Made by a program: the position numbers and the translations under genes
Notes under the pieces: generated by a model
Seen by the model: the letters and a program-made list of their open reading frames with translations, nothing else
Databases searched by the model: none
What the model was told of the DNA's origin: nothing
Assembly: GCA_045602885.1 (NCBI GenBank)
Contig: JAZSCJ010000140.1
Coordinates: forward strand, 1-5,104
Direction of reading: 5' to 3'
DNA: 5,104 nt
DNA from: JAJPXI01 sp045602885
GTDB taxonomy: Bacteria > Bacillota > Clostridia > Oscillospirales > Oscillospiraceae
Shown here: positions 1 through 5,104 of the stretch, piece after piece
How positions within the stretch are numbered: position 1 is the first letter of the stretch
Layout of the letters: every line of letters starts with the position of its first letter

Positions 1-360
1 CCCGGAACGGGTGACGTGCCCCTGACGGTCTTCCAGTCCCTGCCCGTGGACGGCATCGTGGTGGTCACCTCGCCCCAGGATCTGGTGTCCATGATCGTGG
101 GCAAGGCCGTGAAGATGGCAGATATAATGGGTATTTCCGTGCTGGGTCTGGTGGAGAACTACAGCTACTTCAAGTGCCCCGACTGCGGCAAGGAGCACTC
201 CATCTTCGGCGAAAGCAAGCTGGAGCAGACGGCCAAGGAGATGAACATCCCCGTTCTGGCCCGCCTGCCCATGGATCCCGGTCTGGCTGCCGCCTGCGAC
301 AAGGGCGAGATCGAGGACTACCCCACCAACTATCTGGCGGACGTGGCCCAGAGCCTGTAA
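1..360 (+). CDS. mrp: Mrp/NBP35-family iron-sulfur carrier P-loop ATPase (3' part only)
   Basis: This is the C-terminal 119 codons of a gene whose start lies left of the window; the frame is open from base 1 to the TAA at 358-360. The first residues (PGTGDVPLT) are the second half of the PPGTGD switch motif of Mrp/NBP35 (ApbC) ATPases, a deviant-Walker branch of the MinD/ParA superfamily. They are followed by the family's VVVTSPQDLVS strand and the NY(S)YF-KCPDCGK segment. Cys59 and Cys62 of the visible part form the CxxC motif that bridges a labile Fe-S cluster between two subunits in this family. The end (IPVLARLPMDPGLAAACDKG) also matches the family. Known members bind and transfer Fe-S clusters in the cytoplasm. 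The Walker A region is outside the window, so intactness upstream cannot be judged. The family call is firm; the symbol is used in the broad sense, since some clostridial homologues have other roles. Confidence 0.92.
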   Translation, partial: PGTGDVPLTVFQSLPVDGIVVVTSPQDLVSMIVGKAVKMADIMGISVLGLVENYSYFKCPDCGKEHSIFGESKLEQTAKEMNIPVLARLPMDPGLAAACDKGEIEDYPTNYLADVAQSL

Positions 361-384
361 CCGGCGCGGTACAAAAGCAAAGCA

Positions 385-420
385 TAAGGCCACCGAATTG
401 GCTGCAATTCGGTGGCCTTA
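385..420. terminator. Bidirectional intrinsic terminator between mrp and lexA
   Basis: The arms 385-400 and 405-420 form a perfect 16-bp inverted repeat (TAAGGCCACCGAATTG with its complement) around the tetraloop GCTG. On the plus strand it is followed by TTTTAA, 25 bp after the mrp stop. On the minus strand the flank reads as a T-rich stretch (TGCTTTGCTTTTGT), so it can also end lexA transcription arriving from the right. Position between two convergent genes fits a shared terminator. Confidence 0.88.
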
Positions 421-479
421 TTTTAATGAGTTATGGGGATAATAGCTGTGTGCGCCGCGCAAGAGGCAGGCGCGGTCGG

Positions 480-1073
480 TCAATAGCGGCGCACCACGGC
501 GATGACCCGGCCCAGGATCTGGGCATGGTCGCCATCAATGGGCTGATAATCGGGGTTTTCGGGCAGAAGCCAGGTGTGGCCGTTCTTGCGGTGCAGGGTC
601 TTGACGGTGGCCTCATCCTCCAGCATGGCCACGACGATTTCGCCGTTGCGTGCGTTTTGCTGCTGGTGCACGACCACCAGATCGTCGGGCAGAATACCGG
701 CGTTGAGCATGGACTCGCCACGCACACGCAGGGCAAAATGCTCGCCGCTCAGGCCGTCGGTGTCAAAAGTCAGATAGTCCTCCACACATTCCTCGGCAAG
801 AATGGGCGTGCCGGCGGCTACGTTGCCCACGATGGGCACTTTATCCTTTTTGGCCACCGGGTCGGAAGAAACCGAGATGGCCCGGGTTTTGCCTGCGGCC
901 TGGGTGATCAGTCCGGCCGATTGCAGACCTTTCAGATGGAAGTGGACGGTGGAAGGAGATTTCAAGCCCACATATTCACCGATCTCACGCACCGAGGGGG
1001 GGTAACCGTGCTCGTCGGTAAAGGCGATGATGTAATCGTAAATTTGCTGCTGCTTTGCGGTCAACTGCTTCAT
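480..1073 (-). CDS. lexA: LexA, SOS-response transcriptional repressor and self-cleaving serine peptidase
   Basis: The 197-residue product has the usual LexA length and architecture. Residues 1-65 are the winged helix-turn-helix DNA-binding domain (TAKQQQIYDYI, then PPSVREIGEYVGLKSPSTV). Residues 78-197 are the S24 peptidase/dimerisation domain. The self-cleavage bond is Ala87-Gly88 in NVAAGTP. The catalytic Ser is S121 (RGESMLN) and the general-base Lys is K158 (EATVKTL), offset by two from E. coli S119/K156. LexA represses DNA-damage genes and is inactivated by RecA-stimulated self-cleavage. The start at 1073 is chosen because GGAGGG lies 6 nt upstream. An in-frame ATG 17 codons further upstream (1124) falls within the promoter -35 and cannot be on the mRNA. 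The gene diverges from the ABC operon and converges with mrp. A LexA box over its own promoter indicates autoregulation. All key residues are present. Confidence 0.97.
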   Translation of the reverse strand: MKQLTAKQQQIYDYIIAFTDEHGYPPSVREIGEYVGLKSPSTVHFHLKGLQSAGLITQAAGKTRAISVSSDPVAKKDKVPIVGNVAAGTPILAEECVEDYLTFDTDGLSGEHFALRVRGESMLNAGILPDDLVVVHQQQNARNGEIVVAMLEDEATVKTLHRKNGHTWLLPENPDYQPIDGDHAQILGRVIAVVRRY

Positions 1074-1079
1074 GACAAA

Positions 1080-1085
1080 CCCTCC
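1080..1085 (-). promoter_or_regulatory. lexA ribosome binding site
   Basis: The minus strand reads GGAGGG, followed by TTTGTC and the ATG at 1073, a 6-nt spacing. This site decides the lexA start in favour of MKQLTAKQ over the longer in-frame ATG at 1124. Confidence 0.9.
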
Positions 1086-1095
1086 GTTCAGTTGC

Positions 1096-1124
1096 ATCAT
1101 ACCATACACCTCAAGGAAAGTCAA
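1096..1124 (-). promoter_or_regulatory. lexA sigma-A promoter
   Basis: On the minus strand the -35 is TTGACT (1119-1124), the spacer is exactly 17 nt and the -10 is TATGAT (1096-1101), preceded by TGG, which gives an extended -10. Five of six bases match consensus in each hexamer. Transcription should start near 1089, leaving a very short 5' leader of about 15 nt before the ATG at 1073. The -35 overlaps a LexA box. Confidence 0.88.
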
Positions 1125-1135
1125 ACAATTGTTCT
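1122..1135 (-). promoter_or_regulatory. LexA box (SOS operator) overlapping the lexA -35
   Basis: The minus strand reads AGAACAATTGTTTG. Against the Gram-positive LexA/DinR consensus CGAACRNRYGTTYG I count 12 of 14 matches, with mismatches at the first and eighth positions. The core AACAATTGTT (1124-1133) is a perfect palindrome. It overlaps the -35 hexamer of lexA, so bound LexA would block RNA polymerase, the classic autoregulatory arrangement. It lies 45 bp upstream of the divergent ABC promoter -35 and does not overlap it. Confidence 0.8.
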
Positions 1136-1180
1136 ACATTTTTCGACAAAATTTTTGGAAAAGAATTCACAAAGAACGCC

Positions 1181-1208
1181 TTGACTTTTAAAAGTGAAGT
1201 GCTACAAT
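1181..1208 (+). promoter_or_regulatory. Promoter of the ABC exporter operon
   Basis: The -35 is TTGACT (1181-1186) and the -10 is TACAAT (1203-1208), with a 16-nt spacer. Each hexamer has five of six consensus bases. An A/T-rich stretch at about 1138-1175 lies just upstream and could act as an UP element. Start of transcription is predicted near 1214-1216. This is the only good rightward promoter between lexA and the first ABC gene. Confidence 0.8.
1184..1195. promoter_or_regulatory. Operator-like palindrome inside the ABC promoter
   Basis: ACTTTTAAAAGT is a perfect 12-bp palindrome that starts inside the -35 and fills most of the spacer. With one mismatched pair it extends to 18 bp (TTGACTTTTAAAAGTGAA, 1181-1198). 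Size and position suit a repressor dimer, for example a MarR- or TetR-type protein, which often control such exporters. No such regulator gene is in the window, so its identity is unknown. Confidence 0.5.
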
Positions 1209-1215
1209 AAGTCAA

Positions 1216-1348
1216 CCTATCATCGATGGGCACAGCGAGCCCGACGTGCGGGGCGTGACTCTGCCGCGTTTTGCCGTGGCCGATCTGCTGTGCTGTTTTG
1301 GCCTGCCGGGGTGACCGGTGGGAAGAATTTTCAGACAAGAGGAGGGCT
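1216..1348 (+). other. Leader of the ABC operon, no recognised element
   Basis: About 130 nt of GC-rich sequence separates the predicted transcription start from the first ABC gene. I recognise no riboswitch, terminator-antiterminator pair or T-box. Possible stems are short, such as CCGG/CCGG at about 1306-1318. One frame is open from 1198 to the TGA at 1312-1314 and has gene-like codon use in its later part (DVRGVTLPRFAVADLL). It has no ATG and no convincing ribosome binding site. It could be a decayed gene end, a structured leader, or plain spacer. Confidence 0.35.
1340..1346 (+). promoter_or_regulatory. Ribosome binding site of the first ABC gene
   Basis: AGGAGGG is a near-perfect Shine-Dalgarno sequence. 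It is only 2 nt from the ATG at 1349 but 8 nt from the ATG at 1355. The second spacing is the normal one, so it favours the start at 1355 (MLRRLIPY). Confidence 0.85.
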
Positions 1349-1354
1349 ATGCCC

Positions 1355-3097
1355 ATGCTGCGCAGATTGATACCTTATATAAAAGGCTACCGAAAGCCGG
1401 CCATCATCGGCCCGGTGCTGATGGTGGTCGAGGTGGCCTGCGAATTGATTTTGCCGCTGCTGATGGCCAATATCATCGACATTGGCATCAACGGCGGCGC
1501 CGGACTGAGCTATATTTTGTGGAATGGCGCATGGATGATTTTGCTGGCCGGTCTGTCTATGTTTTCCGGCGTGATCGGCACCAAATTTACCTCGCAGGCC
1601 GGTATGGGCTTTGGCGCCAACCTGCGTCGGGGTCTGTTTGACAAGATCCAGGAGTTTTCCTTTGCCGACATCGACCGCTTTTCTTCGGCCAGTCTGGTCA
1701 CCCGTATGACCAATGACGTCAACGCGCTGCAGATGATGGTGGGTATGGCCCTGCGTATGCTGGTTCGTGCCCCGGTCATGCTGGTGGCGGCGCTGGTGGT
1801 CTGTGTGCGCATCAACGCCCGGCTGTCCCGGGTGCTTTTTGTGGTCATTCCGCTGATGGCCCTTGCGGTGGCCACCGTTATGATCCTGTGCCACAAGCTG
1901 TTCACTCTGATGCAGAAGAAGATCGACAATCTGAACGCTACCATGCAGGAAAATCTGGTGGCCATCCGGGTGGTCAAGGCCTTTGTGCGTGCAAACTATG
2001 AAAAGATCAAGTTTAAGAAGAGCAACGACGAGCTGACCGAGGCCTCCCTGCGTGCGGTGACCCGTGTTATCTTCATGCAGCCCATCATGACCATCGCCCT
2101 GTACGGCGCCATTGTGGCGGTGCTCTGGTCGGGCGGCAATCAGGTCATTGTGGGCGATATGCTGGTGGGTGATCTGTCCTCCTTTATCACCTATATTTCG
2201 CAGATTTTGATGAGCGTGCTCATGCTGGCCATGAGCCTGCTGCAGTTCACCCGTGCGCAGGCCTGCGCCAAGCGCATCGGCGAAGTGTTTGACACTGTGC
2301 CCGACATTCGGGACGGGGCGCAGGCACACCAGACCGAGCTGCCCCAGTCCGAGGGTAAGGTGGAATTCCAGGACGTTTCCTTCCGCTATCAAGCCAGCGG
2401 TACCGGTGACGATGTGCTCTCTCACATTGATCTGACCATCGAGCCCGGCGAGTTTGTGGCCGTGGTGGGCGGTACCGGCGTGGGCAAATCTTCGCTGGTC
2501 AATCTGATCCCCCGCTTTTACGACGTCACGGGCGGCGCCGTTTTGGTGGATGGTCTGGACGTGCGCGAGTATCCCATTGAGGCGCTGCGTGAGCGCATCG
2601 GTATGGTGCTGCAGACCAACGTGCTCTTTTCCGGCACCATTCGGGACAATCTGCTCTGGGGCAATCCCGACGCTACCGAGGAGCAGCTGATCCAGGCGGC
2701 CAAGGACGCGCAGGCCTATGACTTCATCATGGCTTTCCCCGACGGGTTTGACACTTGGTTGGAGCAGGGCGGCGTCAATGTTTCGGGCGGCCAGAAGCAG
2801 CGTTTGTGTATCGCCCGGGCCATGCTGCGTGCGCCGGCCATCTTGATTTTGGACGATTCCACCTCGGCGGTGGATGCCGCGACCGAGGCCAGGATCCGCA
2901 CTTCTTTCAAGGAGAATCTGGCCGGCACGACGGTCATCATCATTGCCCAGCGCATCAGCTCGGTGGAGCACGCCGACAAGATCGTGGTGCTGGATGACGA
3001 CCACATTGTCGGCCTGGGAACCCATGAGCAGCTGCTGGCCACCAATGAGATCTACCAGGAGATCTTCCAGTCCCAACAGGAAGGGGTGAGCCAATAA
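1355..3097 (+). CDS. ABC exporter half-transporter (membrane domain + ATPase), degenerate-site subunit of a heterodimer
   Basis: This 580-residue half-transporter has an N-terminal six-helix type I exporter domain (about residues 14-300; hydrophobic stretches near 16-40, 55-75, 136-155, 158-180, 240-260 and 275-297) and a C-terminal ATPase domain (about 336-575). Visible motifs are the A-loop Tyr345, Walker A GGTGVGKS (372-379), Q-loop Gln420, signature VSGGQ (476-480), Walker B ILILD (496-500), and D-loop SAVD (504-507). The catalytic Glu after Walker B is Asp501, and the switch His is Gln532 (IIAQRIS). These changes mark the subunit that supplies the poorly hydrolysing ATP site in heterodimeric exporters such as TM287/288, BmrCD and LmrCD. 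Its intact signature would complete the active site of the partner encoded next. An ATG two codons earlier (1349) is possible, but the Shine-Dalgarno spacing is worse. The substrate cannot be told from sequence; drugs, lipids or peptides are all possible. Confidence 0.95.
   Translation: MLRRLIPYIKGYRKPAIIGPVLMVVEVACELILPLLMANIIDIGINGGAGLSYILWNGAWMILLAGLSMFSGVIGTKFTSQAGMGFGANLRRGLFDKIQEFSFADIDRFSSASLVTRMTNDVNALQMMVGMALRMLVRAPVMLVAALVVCVRINARLSRVLFVVIPLMALAVATVMILCHKLFTLMQKKIDNLNATMQENLVAIRVVKAFVRANYEKIKFKKSNDELTEASLRAVTRVIFMQPIMTIALYGAIVAVLWSGGNQVIVGDMLVGDLSSFITYISQILMSVLMLAMSLLQFTRAQACAKRIGEVFDTVPDIRDGAQAHQTELPQSEGKVEFQDVSFRYQASGTGDDVLSHIDLTIEPGEFVAVVGGTGVGKSSLVNLIPRFYDVTGGAVLVDGLDVREYPIEALRERIGMVLQTNVLFSGTIRDNLLWGNPDATEEQLIQAAKDAQAYDFIMAFPDGFDTWLEQGGVNVSGGQKQRLCIARAMLRAPAILILDDSTSAVDAATEARIRTSFKENLAGTTVIIIAQRISSVEHADKIVVLDDDHIVGLGTHEQLLATNEIYQEIFQSQQEGVSQ
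3081..3089 (+). promoter_or_regulatory. Ribosome binding site of the second ABC gene, inside the first
   Basis: AAGGGGTGA lies within the last codons of the first ABC gene, 7 nt before the ATG at 3097. Its GGTGA part matches the 3' half of the full Shine-Dalgarno sequence AGGAGGTGA. With the TAATG stop/start overlap it suggests translational coupling, which would help make the two subunits in equal amounts. Confidence 0.65.
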
Positions 3098-5031
3098 TGG
3101 CACAGGAAAAGAAAGGCCCGCAGGGGCAAAAGGCCCCCGGCGGTCCGGGTCACGGCCCCCGCGGCGGTTACCAAAAGCCCAAGAACGCGGGAAAAACCAT
3201 CCGGCGGTTGATGGGTTACTTGACCCATAAGAAGTGGCCGCTGGTGGTGGTGCTGATCTGTTTGATCTTGTCCACGCTTGCCGGCGTGGGCGGCTCCTAC
3301 CTGCTGCGGCCCATCTCCAATCTGGTGGTGGATCCCAACAAGACGGTGGAGGAAAAGGTGTCCGGTCTGTTCGCGCTGATCGCGCTGATGGCGGTGATTT
3401 ATCTGCTGGGCACGGTGGCCACCTATTTCCAGGCCTTTACCATGGTGCATCTGGCGCAAAAGGGCGTCAACCGTCTGCGCCGTGACCTGTTTGACAAGTT
3501 GCAGAACCTGCCGTTGAAGTATTTCGATCAGCACACCCACGGCGAGCTGATGAGCCGCTTTACCAACGATGCCGACAATGTGCAGATGGCCATGGAGCAG
3601 TCGTCGGTGCAGTTACTCTCCAGTGTGCTCATGTTTGTGTCGGTCGTGGTTATGATGATCGTCATCAGCCCCGTTTTGTTTGTTGTGACGCTATTGGTTT
3701 TGTTTGTGGCGGCCCAGATCATCCGCATCTGGGGCGGGCGCAGCCGCCGCTTCTACCAGGCACAGCAGGCGGCGCTGGGCGCTGTCAACGGCAACATACA
3801 GGAGATGATCGAGGGACTCAAGGTGGTCAAGGCCTTTACCCATGAGGAGGCGGCCAAGCAAACCTTCGCCCAGCTTAACGAAACCTATCGCAAGGCGGCC
3901 ACCGATGCCAATTTCAACGCCATGGCCACCGGCCCGCTGATGGCCAACCTGTTTAATGTGGGCTTTGCCGTAACGGCGGCCGTGGGCGGTGTACTGGCGG
4001 CTTTCACCGGGTTTGACATCGGCGGTCTGGTCAGCTATCTGACCTTCAGCCGACAGGTGGGCCAGCCCTTGAACCAGGTGTCCATGCAGCTGACCAACAT
4101 TCTGTCTGCTCTGGCCGGTGCCGAGCGTATTTTCGAGATGATGGACAGCCAGCCCGAGGAGGATGAGGGCAAGGTCACGCTGGTGCGTGCCACCCGTCAA
4201 AGCGACGGTACGCTGGCCGAAGCGTCTGTGGAGAGCCGGGAAAACCTGTGGGCATGGAAGGTGCCCCAGCCGGACGGCGGCGTGGAACTGGTGCAGGTGC
4301 GCGGTGCGGTGCAGCTGACCGATGTGGACTTTGGTTACGTGCCCGAAAAGCAGGTGCTCAAGCAGGTATCGGTCTACGCCAACCCCGGCCAGAAGATCGC
4401 CTTTGTGGGCTCTACCGGCGCCGGCAAGACCACCATCACCAATCTGATCAATCGCTTTTACGAGATCCAGGGCGGCACCATTACCTTTGACGGCATCAAT
4501 GTGCGGGACATCAAGAAAGATGACCTGCGCCGCAGTATGGGCGCCGTGCTGCAGGACACCCATCTGTTTACCGGAACGGTCATGGAAAACATTCGCTACG
4601 GCCGACTGGACGCCACCGACGAAGAGTGCATTGCCGCCGCCAAGACGGCCAACGCCCACTCTTTCATCCGCCGCCTGCCCGACGGGTACAACACCATGGT
4701 CACCGGGGACGGCGCCAACCTGTCCCAGGGCCAGCGGCAGCTGTTGGCCATTGCCCGTGCCGCTGTGAAAGATCCGCCGGTCATGATTTTGGATGAGGCC
4801 ACCTCCTCCATCGATACCCGAACCGAGCGGCTGATCGAAAAAGGCATGGACGCGCTGATGGAAAACCGCACCGTCTTTGTCATTGCTCATCGTCTGTCCA
4901 CTGTGCGCAATTCCAATTGCATTGTGGTCATTGAGGGCGGCCAGATCATGGAAAAGGGCGATCACGCCGATCTGTTGGAGCAGAAGGGGCGCTACTATCA
5001 GCTTTACACCGGACAATTCCAGCTGGATTAA
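3097..5031 (+). CDS. ABC exporter half-transporter (membrane domain + ATPase), catalytic-site subunit of a heterodimer
   Basis: The 644-residue product is the partner of the preceding gene; its ATG shares one base with that gene's TAA. Residues 1-33 are a Gly/Pro/Lys/Gln-rich, probably disordered cytoplasmic tail. The exporter membrane domain follows (about 34-345; hydrophobic stretches near 47-70, 88-113, 171-190, 191-210 and 283-303). The ATPase domain is at about 403-640. Motifs are A-loop Tyr414, Walker A GSTGAGKT (438-445), Q-loop Gln486, Walker B VMILD (562-566) with catalytic Glu567, D-loop SSID (570-573) and switch His598. The signature is altered to LSQGQ (542-546). In a heterodimer this altered signature faces the partner's degenerate Walker site, while this subunit's intact Glu and His drive hydrolysis, as in TM287/288-type exporters. 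Residues about 354-402 form an extra linker between the two domains, with a WAW motif (385-387), which partly explains the greater length. The substrate is unknown. Confidence 0.95.
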   Translation: MAQEKKGPQGQKAPGGPGHGPRGGYQKPKNAGKTIRRLMGYLTHKKWPLVVVLICLILSTLAGVGGSYLLRPISNLVVDPNKTVEEKVSGLFALIALMAVIYLLGTVATYFQAFTMVHLAQKGVNRLRRDLFDKLQNLPLKYFDQHTHGELMSRFTNDADNVQMAMEQSSVQLLSSVLMFVSVVVMMIVISPVLFVVTLLVLFVAAQIIRIWGGRSRRFYQAQQAALGAVNGNIQEMIEGLKVVKAFTHEEAAKQTFAQLNETYRKAATDANFNAMATGPLMANLFNVGFAVTAAVGGVLAAFTGFDIGGLVSYLTFSRQVGQPLNQVSMQLTNILSALAGAERIFEMMDSQPEEDEGKVTLVRATRQSDGTLAEASVESRENLWAWKVPQPDGGVELVQVRGAVQLTDVDFGYVPEKQVLKQVSVYANPGQKIAFVGSTGAGKTTITNLINRFYEIQGGTITFDGINVRDIKKDDLRRSMGAVLQDTHLFTGTVMENIRYGRLDATDEECIAAAKTANAHSFIRRLPDGYNTMVTGDGANLSQGQRQLLAIARAAVKDPPVMILDEATSSIDTRTERLIEKGMDALMENRTVFVIAHRLSTVRNSNCIVVIEGGQIMEKGDHADLLEQKGRYYQLYTGQFQLD

Positions 5032-5038
5032 ACACAAA

Positions 5039-5066
5039 AAACCCCCGACCTCTCGGTCGGGGGTTT
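5039..5066. terminator. Intrinsic terminator of the ABC operon, probably bidirectional
   Basis: AAACCCCCGACC (5039-5050) and GGTCGGGGGTTT (5055-5066) form a perfect 12-bp stem with a TCTC loop, starting 7 bp after the second ABC stop. The plus-strand side continues GCTTTTGTTTT. The left flank has an A-run from 5036, which on the minus strand gives a run of six or more T after the GC-rich stem. It could therefore also serve a convergent gene from the right. Confidence 0.92.
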
Positions 5067-5082
5067 GCTTTTGTTTTAGCAA

Positions 5083-5104
5083 TTACAGCTTTCGGGCAGG
5101 GAGT
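5083..5104 (-). CDS. Possible C-terminal end of a convergent gene (very short, tentative)
   Basis: On the minus strand the window edge reads in one frame as LPARKL followed by TAA (5083-5085), 16 bp before the bidirectional terminator. Only six full codons are visible, so no family can be recognised. The only support is the position and the T-run of the terminator on the minus strand. A stop codon in this short stretch could easily be chance. Confidence 0.22.

Larger units (their letters stand above)
1181..1215. repeat. Inverted repeat TTGACTT/AAGTCAA flanking the ABC promoter core
   Basis: TTGACTT at 1181-1187 is repeated in inverted orientation as AAGTCAA at 1209-1215, so the two arms bracket the spacer and -10 with 21 bp between them. 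The left arm contains the -35 itself. The right arm sits at the expected transcription start. AAGTCAA also occurs at 1118-1124, where it is the lexA -35 read on the plus strand. The repeat may be a second operator element or chance reuse of a -35-like word. Confidence 0.4.

Noticed and set aside
455..475. GC-rich hairpin just after the lexA stop (CCGCGC/GCGCGG, 9-nt loop) as a lexA terminator
   Set aside because: There is no T-run after it on the minus strand; the much stronger hairpin at 385-420 is the better terminator.
1074..1124. A longer lexA product starting at the ATG at 1124
   Set aside because: That ATG lies in the -35 hexamer, upstream of the predicted transcription start, and the internal ATG at 1073 has a perfect ribosome binding site.
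174..1184. A 336-codon plus-strand open frame crossing the mrp end and lexA
   Set aside because: It reads through a strong terminator hairpin and is antisense to all of lexA; it is a compositional shadow.
1174..1186. A second LexA box at the ABC promoter, from GAAC at 1174-1177
   Set aside because: The opposite half-site would be TGAC instead of GTTC, so only one half matches. SOS control of the ABC operon is not supported.
1271..1354. A longer first ABC protein starting upstream at the TTG at 1271
   Set aside because: The added residues are not exporter-like, there is no ribosome binding site for it, and a strong AGGAGGG sits just before 1355.
1331..3103. A 590-codon open frame on the minus strand, antisense to the first ABC gene
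   Set aside because: It is His/Gln/Gly-rich low-quality sequence with no recognisable domain, and it mirrors the full length of a clear ABC gene. Such frames arise from GC-rich third positions on the coding strand.
3691..5082. A 463-codon minus-strand open frame over the second ABC gene
   Set aside because: It runs through the operon terminator, lacks any domain I recognise and is antisense to an intact ABC transporter gene.

Overview
This window looks like chromosomal DNA from a fairly GC-rich Gram-positive Firmicute. Faecalibacterium, Gemmiger or Subdoligranulum-type gut Clostridia would fit, but that is inference. The support is strong purine-rich ribosome binding sites (AGGAGG type), near-consensus sigma-A promoters, a Firmicute-type LexA box, GC-rich third codon positions and a tandem ABC exporter pair of a kind common in that phylum. 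I see no rRNA, tRNA, CRISPR array, insertion sequence or phage gene.

Layout. Positions 1-360 (+) hold the C-terminal 119 codons of an Mrp/NBP35-family P-loop ATPase with a CxxC motif. A strong hairpin at 385-420, with T-rich flanks on both strands, separates it from the convergent lexA gene (480-1073, minus). The 281-bp divergent region (1074-1354) carries the lexA promoter with a LexA box over its -35, an AT-rich centre, and a rightward promoter (1181-1208) with a perfect 12-bp palindrome between its -35 and -10. About 140 bp of untranslated leader follows. The rest is a two-gene operon, 1355-3097 and 3097-5031 (+), whose stop and start codons share one base. It ends at a strong, probably bidirectional terminator (5039-5066). 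The last ~20 bp may be the end of a convergent gene.

How the genes work together. The two ABC half-transporters each have an N-terminal membrane domain and a C-terminal ATPase domain. Their motif changes are complementary. The first has Asp for the catalytic Glu and Gln for the switch His. The second has those residues intact but a changed signature (LSQGQ). This is the pattern of heterodimeric exporters such as TM287/288, BmrCD and LmrCD, with one active and one degenerate ATP site. Substrate and regulator are unknown. LexA is the SOS repressor, complete with cleavage site and Ser/Lys dyad, and very likely represses its own gene. Its box does not overlap the ABC promoter, so I infer no SOS control of the exporter. 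Most of the window is well-understood biology. The least explained part is the operator-like palindrome and leader ahead of the ABC operon.
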